Notes: generated from the sequence alone by a model not told the origin. A stretch of DNA of 64,000 nt from Nocardiopsis algeriensis (GCF_014203695.1 NZ_JACHJO010000009.1:62001-126000), one strand, 5' to 3'; positions 18,658-26,792 are shown, numbered from the stretch's first letter. A program made the numbers and translations.

Positions 18658-19158
18658 TCAGTTCGCCAGCCACACGGCGAAGTTGAGGCAGCCGGCGAAC
18701 ACGCTCCAACCGAGATAGGGAAGCAGGAGCAGAGCCGCGACCTTGCTGTGCCGCACCGCCAGCACCGCGGTGACCGCCACCGCCGCCACCAGCAGGACCA
18801 GCTCCAGCAGGGCCGCACCGTACAGGTTCCCCGCGAAGAAGAGCGGGGGCCACAGCGCGTTGAGCAGCAGCTGGAGCACGTAGAACACGTGGAAGGCGCG
18901 GGACCCTCCCAGCCCCGAGGCGCGCCACACGAGCCATCCGGCGAGCGCGATGAACACGTACAGAACCGTCCACACCGGCCCGAACAGCCACGAGGGCGGC
19001 GCCCAGGACGGCAGTTCGAGGGCCTGGTAGACCTCTCCTGAGCCGGCGGCGCCCTGCCCCCCGACGACCGCCGCGGCGAGCACGGCGGCGGCGTAGACGG
19101 CCAGCGCCACCCAGGGTTTGACCCCGCTCCTTCTGTGTTCGTCGGTGGTCCGGTACAT
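18658..19158 (-). CDS. tspO: TspO/MBR family membrane protein
   Basis: A 166-residue protein with five predicted helices. The ATG at 19158 is preferred because of its GGGAGGGAC site; an upstream extension reads as low-complexity shadow. Family motifs are LPSWAPPSWLFGPVWTVLY around 49-67, the Trp-rich ligand pocket, and LQLLLNALWPPLFF around 95-108. TspO proteins bind tetrapyrroles and related molecules in the membrane and have been tied to porphyrin handling and stress signalling in bacteria. It is transcribed away from the prolyl oligopeptidase gene and has no obvious partner. Confidence 0.9.
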   Translation of the reverse strand: MYRTTDEHRRSGVKPWVALAVYAAAVLAAAVVGGQGAAGSGEVYQALELPSWAPPSWLFGPVWTVLYVFIALAGWLVWRASGLGGSRAFHVFYVLQLLLNALWPPLFFAGNLYGAALLELVLLVAAVAVTAVLAVRHSKVAALLLLPYLGWSVFAGCLNFAVWLAN

Positions 19159-19295
19159 GAGTCCCTCCCCGTGAGCGTGGAGGGCCCTCTTCCCTCGCCA
19201 ATTCCGGACAAACCTTGCCCGCGGGCCACAACAGCCGGGTCCCGGGGCAAGGCAGCTGTTCCTTGACCCCCGGCTCGGCACCGCTGAACCATGTG

Positions 19296-21374
19296 ATGGT
19301 GCGCAACCGAGCCCCCGGAGCCGCCCTCACCGCCGACCCCCGGCCGACCGCGGACATCCTGCACGGCCGTCCCGTGCCCGACCCCTACCGCTGGCTGGAG
19401 TCCGCAGACTCCCCCGAGACACTGCGCTGGCTGCGCGAGCGCGAGCGCGAGTACACACGCGAGGCCGCGTCCTGGCCGCTGCGCGAACGCATGGCCGAGC
19501 TGATCCGCGCGTTCGTCGCCACCGACCTGTGGTCCCCGCCGATCCACCGGGAGGGCCTGGCCATGGCCACCGTGCGCCCCTCGGGGAGCGAGCACCCCCG
19601 CCTGGTCGTCCTCGGCGACGACGGCGCGCGGCGCACCCTGTACGACCCGGCCGCGGAAGACCCCGGCGGCAGCACCACCCTGGACGCCTGGGAACCCGGC
19701 CCCGGCGGGCGCCTCGTGGCCGTCCAGACCTCCTCGGGCGGCGTCGAGCGCGGAACCCTGCGCGTGCTGCGCACCGACACCGGGACCCGGGTCGGCCCCG
19801 AGGTCACCGGGGTGCGCTACTCCCACGTGGCCTGGCTGCCCGGCGGCGCCCCCTCCTTCTACTACGTGCGCCGCGACGGCGCGCGCGGTGTGCGCGGCGT
19901 GTGGCTGCGCCGGGTCGGCGACGGCGCCGAGACCCTCGTCCACGCCTGCACCGCGCCCCGCACCGTTCCCGGGGTGAAGGTGCTGGGCGGCCGCTGGCTG
20001 CTGGTGACCGAGAGCCACGGCACCGGGCACCGCACCGACCTGTGGCTGGCCGATCTGGCGGGCGCCGACCCGGCCCGGCCCCTCCTGCGCCCGGTGCAGG
20101 TGGGACCCGAGGCCGAGACCGAGGCGCGCCTGGGCCCCGACGGACTCCTGTACCTGCGCACCACGCTGGGTGCCCCCTGGCGGCGCATCTGCGCGGTCTC
20201 CCCCGAGGACCCCGGCACGGAGAACTGGCGCGAGATCGTGCCGCAGGATCCGGGGGCGACCCTGGACGCGTTCGCGCCGATGGGCTCGCAGCGGGCCGCC
20301 GAACTGCTGGTCGTGCGTACCCGCCTGGGCATCAGCGAGGCCTCCGTCCACGACGCCCGCACCGGCGGCGCCCTGCGCGCGGTGGAGCTGCCGGGGGAGG
20401 GCATGGCCTCCTCCCCCACCGACCCGGCCCCCGACGGCTCGGTGTACCTGGCCTACGCCGACGTCGCCACCCAGCAGCGGGTCCTGCGCCTGCCGCCGGG
20501 GACGGGCCGCACCGAGCTCTGGCCGCCCGGCAGCACCCCTCCTCCTCCCGCCCCCGAGATCGGGCGGACCGTGCTGCACTGCCGCTCGGCCGACGGCACC
20601 CGCGTCCCCGTGACCGTGTTCGCCGCCGCGGACACACCGGCCGGCGCCCCCACCCTGCTGCACGCCTACGGCGGGTTCGGCCGGCCCCGCCAGTTCGGGT
20701 TCAGCGCGACCGTGCTGGCCTGGCTGTCCTCGGGCGGGCGCTACGCCGTGGCGCACGTGCGCGGCGGCGGCGACGCGGGGCGCGAGTGGCACCTGGCCGG
20801 CTCGGGCCGGGGCAAGCCGCGTGCCGTGCAGGACCTGGTCGCGGCGGCCGACGCCCTGGTCTCGGAAGGCCTGTGCACCCGGCGCCGGCTGTGCCTGTCG
20901 GGCGGTTCGGCGGGCGGCCTGCTGGTCCTGGCGGCCGCGGCCGCCAGGCCGGACCTGTGCGAGGCGGTGATCGCCTCGGCCCCGCTGGCCGACATGGCCC
21001 GGTTCGAGCTTCTGGGCCTCGGCCGGATGTGGACGAGGGAGTTCGGCACCGTCGCCGACCCCGACGACTTCGCCGCCCTCATGTCCTACTCCCCCTACCA
21101 CCGGGTGCTGGACAGCGCCGCGCGCTCACCGGGGCAGCGCTTCCCCCGCGTCCTGCTCACCGGGTTCGACGGCGACACCCGCACCGATGCCGCCCACCCG
21201 CGCAAGATGTGCGCGGCGCTGCTGGCGGCGGACGGGGAGGGAGGCTCTCCCGCCGCCCTGCTGCGCTACGAGCGCGACGTGGGCCACGGCCCGCGCGCGG
21301 TCAGCCGCGCGGTGGGGCTCGCCGCGGAGGTGCACGCCTTCGCGGCCCACAGAACGGGGCTCTGCGCGCGCTGA
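19296..21374 (+). CDS. Prolyl oligopeptidase (S9A), possible RiPP protease
   Basis: About 692 residues from ATG 19296; a GTG at 19293 and an upstream in-frame start at 19215 are alternatives, and family similarity starts at RPTADILHGRPVPDPYRWLE. An N-terminal seven-bladed beta-propeller region is followed by an alpha/beta hydrolase domain with nucleophile Ser538 in LSGGSAGG, the Asp in GFDGDTRTDAAHPRK and His in DVGHGP. The HAYGGFG oxyanion segment is present. The family cuts short peptides after proline; some members remove leader peptides or cyclise RiPPs. It is the first gene of a co-directional trio with a 35-codon acidic peptide gene 57 nt downstream and a JmjC oxygenase, so a role in processing that peptide is plausible but inferred. 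No signal peptide: cytosolic. The peptide contains only one proline (position 3), so cleavage specificity is uncertain. Confidence 0.88.
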   Translation: MVRNRAPGAALTADPRPTADILHGRPVPDPYRWLESADSPETLRWLREREREYTREAASWPLRERMAELIRAFVATDLWSPPIHREGLAMATVRPSGSEHPRLVVLGDDGARRTLYDPAAEDPGGSTTLDAWEPGPGGRLVAVQTSSGGVERGTLRVLRTDTGTRVGPEVTGVRYSHVAWLPGGAPSFYYVRRDGARGVRGVWLRRVGDGAETLVHACTAPRTVPGVKVLGGRWLLVTESHGTGHRTDLWLADLAGADPARPLLRPVQVGPEAETEARLGPDGLLYLRTTLGAPWRRICAVSPEDPGTENWREIVPQDPGATLDAFAPMGSQRAAELLVVRTRLGISEASVHDARTGGALRAVELPGEGMASSPTDPAPDGSVYLAYADVATQQRVLRLPPGTGRTELWPPGSTPPPPAPEIGRTVLHCRSADGTRVPVTVFAAADTPAGAPTLLHAYGGFGRPRQFGFSATVLAWLSSGGRYAVAHVRGGGDAGREWHLAGSGRGKPRAVQDLVAAADALVSEGLCTRRRLCLSGGSAGGLLVLAAAAARPDLCEAVIASAPLADMARFELLGLGRMWTREFGTVADPDDFAALMSYSPYHRVLDSAARSPGQRFPRVLLTGFDGDTRTDAAHPRKMCAALLAADGEGGSPAALLRYERDVGHGPRAVSRAVGLAAEVHAFAAHRTGLCAR

Positions 21375-21431
21375 CCGCGCGCGGGGAGTCCTGGCCATGA
21401 GGAACCGTACACAGAAAGCGAGGCTTGGCGT

Positions 21432-21539
21432 ATGGACCCGATCGAGGTCGAGGTCGAGGACCTGGCCGAGGTGACCTCCCGCGACATCACCGCGGGCGGC
21501 GACAACGACGGCACCGACTCCAGTTCCGACTTCATCTAA
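21432..21539 (+). CDS. Candidate RiPP precursor peptide, 35 aa
   Basis: A short frame from ATG 21432 to TAA 21537-21539 with GAGG 8 nt upstream. The peptide begins MDPIEVEVEDLAEVTSRD, an acidic and hydrophobic segment resembling a recognition leader, and ends GGDNDGTDSSSDFI, a Gly/Asp/Ser-rich core-like tail with five Asp and four hydroxyl residues. A Gly-Gly pair separates the two halves. It lies between a prolyl oligopeptidase and a JmjC oxygenase on one strand. A perfect 11-bp hairpin directly downstream would favour high expression of this cistron, as often seen for precursor genes. There are no cysteines, arguing against lanthionine or sactionine chemistry. Asp or Asn hydroxylation is the simplest guess. 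No family is recognised. Confidence 0.65.
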   Translation: MDPIEVEVEDLAEVTSRDITAGGDNDGTDSSSDFI

Positions 21540-21550
21540 CTCCCTACCGT

Positions 21551-21578
21551 CCGCCCGGCCCGACCGCGGGCCGGGCGG
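21551..21578 (+). terminator. Attenuator-like hairpin inside the candidate RiPP operon
   Basis: Arms 21551-21561 (CCGCCCGGCCC) and 21568-21578 (GGGCCGGGCGG) pair perfectly over 11 bp with a 6-nt loop. It begins 12 nt after the peptide stop and lies 23 nt before the oxygenase start, so it may partially terminate transcription or protect the upstream message. Confidence 0.65.
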
Positions 21579-21601
21579 ACCCGACCGTGAAGGGAAGACC
21601 C

Positions 21602-22801
21602 GTGACCGATCCCGGCCAGCTGTTCACCAAGGACCTGTGCGACGCCGTGGGCCGGGAGGCCCTGACCTCACGCCTGTCGGAGGAGTTCGTCCTCGCCGAC
21701 GTGGGCGCGGACGCGGTGCGCTCCCTCCTGACCTTCGACGACCTCAACGCGGTGCTGTCCTCGTGCGCGCCCGAACCGCCCCGGCTGCGGCTGCACCGGG
21801 ACGGGTCCCCCGTACCGGTGGAGCGCTACACCGAGGCGGCGGTGTCGTCGCGCAATCCGCGGCGGGTGGTGCGCCCCGAGGCGCTGTACCGCGAACTGCG
21901 GGAGGGCGCGAGCCTGGTCCTGGACAGCGTGGACCGCATGCATCCGCCGGTGGCGGCGGCGGCCGACGACCTGATGCGGCTGGTGCGCGAGCGCGCGCAG
22001 GCCAACCTGTACCTGATCTGGGGGGAGTCGCGCGGTTTCGACACCCACTGGGACGACCACGACACGGTGATCGTCCAGCTGGCGGGCAGCAAACACTGGC
22101 AGGTGCACGGGCCCGGTTCGCGGCCGTACCCGATGAAGAACGACGTGGACCACACGCACACCCCTCCGCGTGACGCCGAGGGCGAGCTGCAGGTGCTGTG
22201 GGAGGGCGTGCTGCGTCCGGGCCAGGTGATCCACGTTCCGCGCGGTTGGTGGCACACGGTGACCGGTACGGGCGAGGTGAGCATGCACCTGACGTTCGGT
22301 TTCACACGGGCGACCGGGGTGGACTGGGCGGAGGCACTGGTGCGGCGCCTGTTCGACGAGGAGGTCTTCCGCCGCGACCTGCCCCGCTTCGCCGACCCCG
22401 ACGTGCGCGGCAAGCACCGGCGTGAGCTGGCCGCCAGGCTGGCGGAGCTGGCCGAGGAACTGGACCTGGAGGACTTCCTGGCCGAGCGGGACGCACGTTT
22501 CCCGCGCCGCACCTCCTTCTCGCTGCCCTGGCCGGTGCAGGGGGATCCGGGACCGGACGCCCTGGTGGAGTTCGTCCCGATCCTGGCGCCGCCGCTCTCC
22601 CGTGCCGACGGCAAGGTCTCGGTGACCGTGGCCGGGCGCCGCTACCGGTTCCCCGAGGCCGTGGCGCCGGTGCTGGAGGTGCTCGCCGAGCACCGGAGAC
22701 TGACGTTGGCCGACCTGGCCGAGCGCGCGGGCCAGGAGCAGGAGCGGACCGCCCGGGCGGTGTCCGCGCTCGCCCGCCACCACCTGGTGCTGGTCCGCTG
22801 A
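21602..22801 (+). CDS. JmjC/Cupin_4 2-oxoglutarate oxygenase with winged-helix tail
   Basis: A 399-residue protein from GTG 21602 (AGGGAAG upstream). The JmjC iron triad is His149 and Asp151 in FDTHWDDHD and His218 in PRGWWHTV. The strand VIVQLAGSKHWQVHGP is the standard Cupin_4/ROX pattern, followed by a dimerisation-type helical region. A C-terminal winged-helix segment (about 335-399, RRLTLADLAERAGQ) resembles that of the ribosomal oxygenases YcfD and NO66. Those enzymes hydroxylate ribosomal proteins; this one lies 62 nt after a small peptide gene with a hairpin between them, so the peptide is its likely substrate and the winged helix a likely peptide-binding module. An alternative is a ribosomal oxygenase with a chance neighbour. 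Cytosolic. Confidence 0.87.
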   Translation: MTDPGQLFTKDLCDAVGREALTSRLSEEFVLADVGADAVRSLLTFDDLNAVLSSCAPEPPRLRLHRDGSPVPVERYTEAAVSSRNPRRVVRPEALYRELREGASLVLDSVDRMHPPVAAAADDLMRLVRERAQANLYLIWGESRGFDTHWDDHDTVIVQLAGSKHWQVHGPGSRPYPMKNDVDHTHTPPRDAEGELQVLWEGVLRPGQVIHVPRGWWHTVTGTGEVSMHLTFGFTRATGVDWAEALVRRLFDEEVFRRDLPRFADPDVRGKHRRELAARLAELAEELDLEDFLAERDARFPRRTSFSLPWPVQGDPGPDALVEFVPILAPPLSRADGKVSVTVAGRRYRFPEAVAPVLEVLAEHRRLTLADLAERAGQEQERTARAVSALARHHLVLVR

Positions 22802-22867
22802 CAGCGATCCCCAGGGCGCCGTGGCCGCAGGCCGTCGGTTGAGGGTGGTGGTGGGTGACGGGCGGGA

Positions 22868-23671
22868 TCAGTCCCGCCTCTTCCCCCTCTGCCTCTCGAT
22901 GTGGACCTCGATCCCGTCAAGGATGCGGTGGAGGCCGAGGTCGAGTTCCTGGGCCGGCCCGCCGTCCCACTCGCCCGCCTCCTCCCGGGGCTGCTCCGAC
23001 AGGACATCCTCCTCCAGCAGGCGGGCGAGCGTGGGAAAGCGCTCGGGGGTGACGACCCTGCGCAGGCCCAGGCTGTACTCGCGCTCGGTGTCGGCCATCG
23101 TGGCGCCCTGGGCGCGTGCGGCGCGGTTCATCTCGTTCTCCATGCGGGCGGTCTCGCGCAGGACCGCGGAGAACATGACGAGCATCTGCAGGGACTCCCC
23201 CAGACCGAGCCCGGACCTGTCGAGCTCGCGCAGGCCGGCTTCCATCCATCGCAGACCGCCGGGGCCGCTGGGAGGACCTGCCATCTCGACGTAGACGAGC
23301 CAGGGATGGCGGCGGTAGGCCTCCAGTACGGCGTGGCACCACGCCTCCACGCCCGCGCGCCAGTCGCCGTCGTCGCGGGGCGGCGGGGGCAGGATGTTCA
23401 TGACCGTGTCGGCCATGAGGGCGAGCATGTCCTCCTTGCTGTCCACGTGCCGGTACAGGGACATCGTGGTGTAGCCGAGTTCCTTGGCCACCCGCTGCAT
23501 GGAGACGGCCTCCAGACCCTCGGTGTCGGCGACGGTGATCGCCGCCCGCACCACGGCCTCCCGGCTCAACTGGGGTTTGGGGCCGCGCCGGGGAGCCCCC
23601 GGCTCGTCCAGCCCCCACAGGAGTTCGATCTCCCTCGCCATCCTGCTCATGGGCTTGCGCTCGCTCGTCAT
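22868..23671 (-). CDS. TetR family regulator
   Basis: A 267-residue regulator. The N-terminal helix-turn-helix spans about residues 37-83: LSREAVVRAAITVADTEGLE, then SMQRVAKELGYTTMSLYRHV and DSKEDML. The C-terminal half is helical and ligand-binding, like TetR_C members, with many Met/Arg residues. It diverges from the DUF2306 membrane gene across an unusually AT-rich gap with two palindromes, so it probably represses that gene and itself. The ligand is unknown. The ATG at 23671 is taken as the start although MSRM at residue 8 is an alternative. Confidence 0.9.
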   Translation of the reverse strand: MTSERKPMSRMAREIELLWGLDEPGAPRRGPKPQLSREAVVRAAITVADTEGLEAVSMQRVAKELGYTTMSLYRHVDSKEDMLALMADTVMNILPPPPRDDGDWRAGVEAWCHAVLEAYRRHPWLVYVEMAGPPSGPGGLRWMEAGLRELDRSGLGLGESLQMLVMFSAVLRETARMENEMNRAARAQGATMADTEREYSLGLRRVVTPERFPTLARLLEEDVLSEQPREEAGEWDGGPAQELDLGLHRILDGIEVHIERQRGKRRD

Positions 23672-23726
23672 GGGTCACCAGTCGTCGAAATCGTTGTTGA
23701 CTCCATCCTAGAACTGTGTATTACTT

Positions 23727-23760
23727 ACACTATATAGTGTGCTTCGTAAACAGTTTACGA
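23727..23760. promoter_or_regulatory. Two palindromic operators in the tetR gap
   Basis: ACACTATATAGTGT (23727-23740) is a perfect 14-bp palindrome. TCGTAAACAGTTTACGA (23744-23760) is a perfect 17-nt inverted repeat around one base. Both sit in a strikingly AT-rich spot between the divergent TetR and DUF2306 genes; the second is of TetR-operator size and the first may overlap a TATA-like -10 box. Confidence 0.7.
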
Positions 23761-23863
23761 CGCACACAGATGTTCGCACCGGCCGTCCCGAAGCACCTCC
23801 GCCACAGGAGGAAACCCCGCGTCCGCGACGACACACGGCCCCCGCCCCGGAAGGAACCGGACC

Positions 23864-24598
23864 ATGCAGCCCCCCGCACCCCCTGCCGAGAGCGACTCGG
23901 CCGCACCCCCGAGCCGCCCCCGCCGCGAAACCCCGCCCCCGCGCTGGTGGCAGCGCCCCTGGATCGCGCCCCTGGCCCTGTTCAGCACGGTGTTCCTGCT
24001 CTACGCACTGCCGCCCTATCTCGGCCTGGACCCCGCCCAGGCCCGGCTCCCCCTCCCCGACGAGCCGACCTGGTACTACCCGGTGATGGTCCTCCACATC
24101 TTCAGCGGCGCAGTGCTGACCGTCCTGGTGGTCCTCCAGGTGTGGCCGTGGCTCCGGACACGCCATCCGGCGGTCCACCGCTGGAGCGGCCGGGTCTACG
24201 TTCTGGCCGGAATTCCGCTGATGGGTGTCCCCGCACTGCTCATCTCCCCCTTCAGCAGCACCGGCCCCAGCACGCAGGTCAGCAACACCCTCTGGGCCGT
24301 GCTGTGGCTGTCCTTCACGGTCCTCGGCTACATGAAGGCCCGCAAGCGCCGCTTCCCCGAACACCGGGCGTGGATGCTGCGCAGCTTCGCCCTGGTCTTC
24401 GGTATCGCGCTCAACCGGGTGGTGCTCGTCGTACTGCTGATGGCCATGCTCCCCCAGGCGGACAGCGCCTTCGGCGGCGACGCCCATGCCCTGGGGGTGG
24501 CCCTCGCCCCGGCCAGCAGCTTCCTGTCGTGGGTGCTGCCGCTGCTGTTCACCGAGTGGTGGCTCCAGTACCGGCGTCCGCGTCGACGCCCGAGGTGA
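23864..24598 (+). CDS. DUF2306 membrane protein
   Basis: A 244-residue protein beginning with about 35 polar Pro-rich residues and then about six membrane helices. The HIFSGAVLTVLVVLQVWPWL and HPAVHRWSGRVYVLAG segments with conserved His residues identify DUF2306, whose members resemble small cytochrome b561-like four-His membrane proteins; function is undetermined. The ATG at 23864 follows GGAAGGAA. It is probably controlled by the divergent TetR regulator through the operators at 23727-23760. Confidence 0.85.
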   Translation: MQPPAPPAESDSAAPPSRPRRETPPPRWWQRPWIAPLALFSTVFLLYALPPYLGLDPAQARLPLPDEPTWYYPVMVLHIFSGAVLTVLVVLQVWPWLRTRHPAVHRWSGRVYVLAGIPLMGVPALLISPFSSTGPSTQVSNTLWAVLWLSFTVLGYMKARKRRFPEHRAWMLRSFALVFGIALNRVVLVVLLMAMLPQADSAFGGDAHALGVALAPASSFLSWVLPLLFTEWWLQYRRPRRRPR

Positions 24599-24716
24599 CC
24601 CCTCTCCTCCAGCGGGCAGGAAGTGGAATGAACCGTCGCGAAGCATCCTGAACTGGGTGTTTCGCGACGTAAAGGTTCCGTATGCGGGGAGCCGGTCGTT
24701 GCACGTGACGCGGACG

Positions 24717-24735
24717 TTAGGATAGCCTCACTTAA
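24717..24735. promoter_or_regulatory. Iron box (IdeR/DmdR site)
   Basis: TTAGGATAGCCTCACTTAA matches the actinobacterial iron box TTAGGTTAGGCTCACCTAA at 16 of 19 positions. It lies 79 nt before the FhuF-like reductase start. This predicts repression by Fe2+-loaded DmdR/IdeR. Confidence 0.85.
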
Positions 24736-24813
24736 GAGGCGCAGGTGATATCGGCCCGAGGGCGACCGCGCCACCCCGGATGACGGTATCCCTGACGAAG
24801 GGCAGGTTCAGAG

Positions 24814-25674
24814 GTGACTCAGGATCCGCTCGAAGCTCTTCAGGACGCGTGTGTGCCGCTGAAGTTCGCGCCCCTGCCCGTTCTGCTCTCCCCGGAGGAG
24901 CTCCGCGCCCGCCCGCTCGGTCCCGAGCACTGGTACAGCGCCGGAGAGCTGGCCTCCGAGGGCTGGGTCCCCGTCCTGTTCGACAAGCTCCGCACCGAGC
25001 ACGGCCCCGGCCACCGACTCCCGGCCGCCACCAACTTCCTGAGAGTCACCCTGCGCGAGCCCGTCTTCATGGTCTCGGCCTCGCTGTACCTGACCGGTCG
25101 GGCCCCCCTGCTCTCCCCCGAGACCCTGTACCTGCCGTGGAACACCGTGGCCTCGCGCTTCGCCACCCCCACCGTGGTGGACGCCCGCCTGGCGGTGCTG
25201 CCCGGCGACCCCGCGGCCGGCCATCCCGGCACGGTGACCGTGCGCGATGCCGACGAGCAGCTCGAACGGGCGGGCCGGGCTCTGTTCTCCACCTTCGAAC
25301 CGCTCGTCGACGCGCTGCACCGGCACTCGAGGGCCGGCAAGCGCACCCTGTGGGGCTGGGTGCTCGACACCCTGCACTTCTACATGCTCAACCCCGCCCG
25401 CTACCTGGGCCGCGACGCCGAAGGTGCCTGGGAACTGGCCTCCCGGCTGGCCGACGCGGTGGTCGCCGCGGGCGCGGTCACCCGCAAGAGACCCCGCCTG
25501 TTCCCCTTCGCCCCCGAGCACCCCAGGGGGACGTGGGCGGTGCGCGGCACCTGCTGCTTCGACTACAAGGGCGATCCCGAACACGGGTTCTGCACCACGT
25601 GTCCGCTCAAGTGCGACAGCGAGCGCCAGGAGGACCTCTCCGAGTGGTTGAGCAATCCGGCGCTGGCCCCCTGA
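24814..25674 (+). CDS. FhuF-like 2Fe-2S ferric-siderophore reductase
   Basis: A 286-residue protein with the FhuF C-terminal cluster motif: Cys247-Cys248 in RGTCCFDYKG and Cys260-x-x-Cys263 in GFCTTCPLKC, which bind a [2Fe-2S] centre. Upstream is the IucA/FhuF-type body with a Trp-rich segment. Such proteins reduce ferric iron from imported siderophores in the cytosol. Iron control by the box at 24717-24735 supports this. No siderophore transporter or synthetase is adjacent. The GTG at 24814 has only a weak ribosome site, but homologous sequence starts close to it. Confidence 0.88.
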   Translation: MTQDPLEALQDACVPLKFAPLPVLLSPEELRARPLGPEHWYSAGELASEGWVPVLFDKLRTEHGPGHRLPAATNFLRVTLREPVFMVSASLYLTGRAPLLSPETLYLPWNTVASRFATPTVVDARLAVLPGDPAAGHPGTVTVRDADEQLERAGRALFSTFEPLVDALHRHSRAGKRTLWGWVLDTLHFYMLNPARYLGRDAEGAWELASRLADAVVAAGAVTRKRPRLFPFAPEHPRGTWAVRGTCCFDYKGDPEHGFCTTCPLKCDSERQEDLSEWLSNPALAP

Positions 25675-25682
25675 GGTAGCCA

Positions 25683-26048
25683 GGCCGTGTTTTTTGGATG
25701 CTCTCGCCGTATCGGCGGAGCCGATCCCCCGGCGAACGGCCGGCCAGGTGTTCCCTCGCGAGGCGGAGAGCGCAGCTCAGCCCGGTGGGCTTCGCAAGCT
25801 CTCCGGCGCGGCAAGGGGGCGCCTGGCGGCCGCGCAGCCCGAGATGATCCGAAAGGCAGGGCCGAGGCCGTGTTTTTTGGATGCTCTCGCCGTATCGGCG
25901 GAGCCGATCCCCCGGCGAACGGCCGGCCAGGTGTTCCCTTGCAAGGCGGAGAGCGCAGCTCAGCCTGGTGGGCTTCGCAAGCTCTCCGGCGCGGCAAGGG
26001 GGCGCCTGGCGGCCGTACAGCCCGAGATGATCCGAAAAACAGGGCCTA
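25683..26048. repeat. Tandem pair of 183-bp units with inverted ends
   Basis: Units 25683-25865 and 25866-26048 are nearly identical (about ten differences). Each begins GGCCGTGTTTTTTGGATG and ends with a sequence whose reverse complement in unit 2 is GGCCCTGTTTTTCGGATC, so every unit has imperfect terminal inverted repeats (15 of 18). Each contains small inner palindromes (CCTCGCGAGG in unit 1). Frames through the repeat are not gene-like. This resembles a MITE or REP-type element duplicated in tandem between the fhuF-like gene and the Pro-rich protein gene; the right end reaches that gene's stop. Confidence 0.85.
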
Positions 26049-26792
26049 CCGCTCCCCCGGGTCCGGAGGCGCGCCCAGACCGGGTGACTGGTTCTGTGCC
26101 ATGAACATGCCCACGGCCATGCACCCGCCGCCGACCAGCAGCAGGAGCAGGAGCACACCGCACCCGATACCGAGGATCTTGCCCCACGGGGTGGGCGGAT
26201 CGGACTGCGGTCCGTGAACGCCCTGCGGTGGATAACCGGGACCTCCGGGAGGGTACTGGCCCTGGCCGTACTGGCCGTAGGCACCCGCCTGGCCGGAGGC
26301 CGGGGGCGGGCCGTAGTTGGCGGTTCCGCCGCCCGGAGCGTCGGAGCCGGGCTCCTGGGGCACGTCCCCGCCCGTGTCGGCGGGCGGCCTGCCCGCCGTG
26401 GGGAAACTGCCCACGCCCATACCGGGCACGTCCGTCTCCCCGTATCCGGGCGCGTACCCCTCCTGCTCGTACCCCGCCTGAGACATGCCGCTGGGCCCCT
26501 CCGAGAGCTGCCCGGACGGTTCCTGCCCGGACGGTTCCTGACCCGCCGGGCGGCCGACCGGCGGCGGATACCCGCCGGAGGGCTCGGCGAAGCCCGGGCG
26601 CCCTCCGGCGCCACCGGCCCGCTGCTCCCGGTCACCGGGGAACCCGTGCGGGGGCTCCCCCGGGGGCTGGGGGCCGCCGCTCATCGGATCGCCGGGGTCG
26701 CCCGGGCGCCACTCCTCCGGAGGGCGGTGGTTCACCGGGTCCTGCTGCCCCGACTGCTCCTGCGGCTCTTCCTCGGGTTGTCGACCGGTCAC
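26046..26792 (-). CDS. Pro/Gly-rich protein with one C-terminal membrane helix
   Basis: A 248-residue protein from GTG 26792 (AAGGGG 8 nt upstream); a GTG three codons earlier at 26801 overlaps that ribosome site and is less likely. Residues 1-205 are low-complexity, rich in Pro, Gly, Gln and Tyr with repeats of EPSGQ and GYPP type. A single hydrophobic helix follows (ILGIGCGVLLLLLLVGGGC), then about 25 polar residues. This is the common actinomycete layout of a disordered cytoplasmic region anchored by one helix. Function unknown. Its stop codon overlaps the end of the tandem repeat by 3 nt. Confidence 0.75.
   Translation of the reverse strand: MTGRQPEEEPQEQSGQQDPVNHRPPEEWRPGDPGDPMSGGPQPPGEPPHGFPGDREQRAGGAGGRPGFAEPSGGYPPPVGRPAGQEPSGQEPSGQLSEGPSGMSQAGYEQEGYAPGYGETDVPGMGVGSFPTAGRPPADTGGDVPQEPGSDAPGGGTANYGPPPASGQAGAYGQYGQGQYPPGGPGYPPQGVHGPQSDPPTPWGKILGIGCGVLLLLLLVGGGCMAVGMFMAQNQSPGLGAPPDPGER

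Noticed and set aside
25687-26217. A gene encoding two repeated GCSRRIGGADPP blocks
   Set aside because: The frame follows the tandem DNA repeat and lacks a ribosome site; other frames are also open because of base composition.
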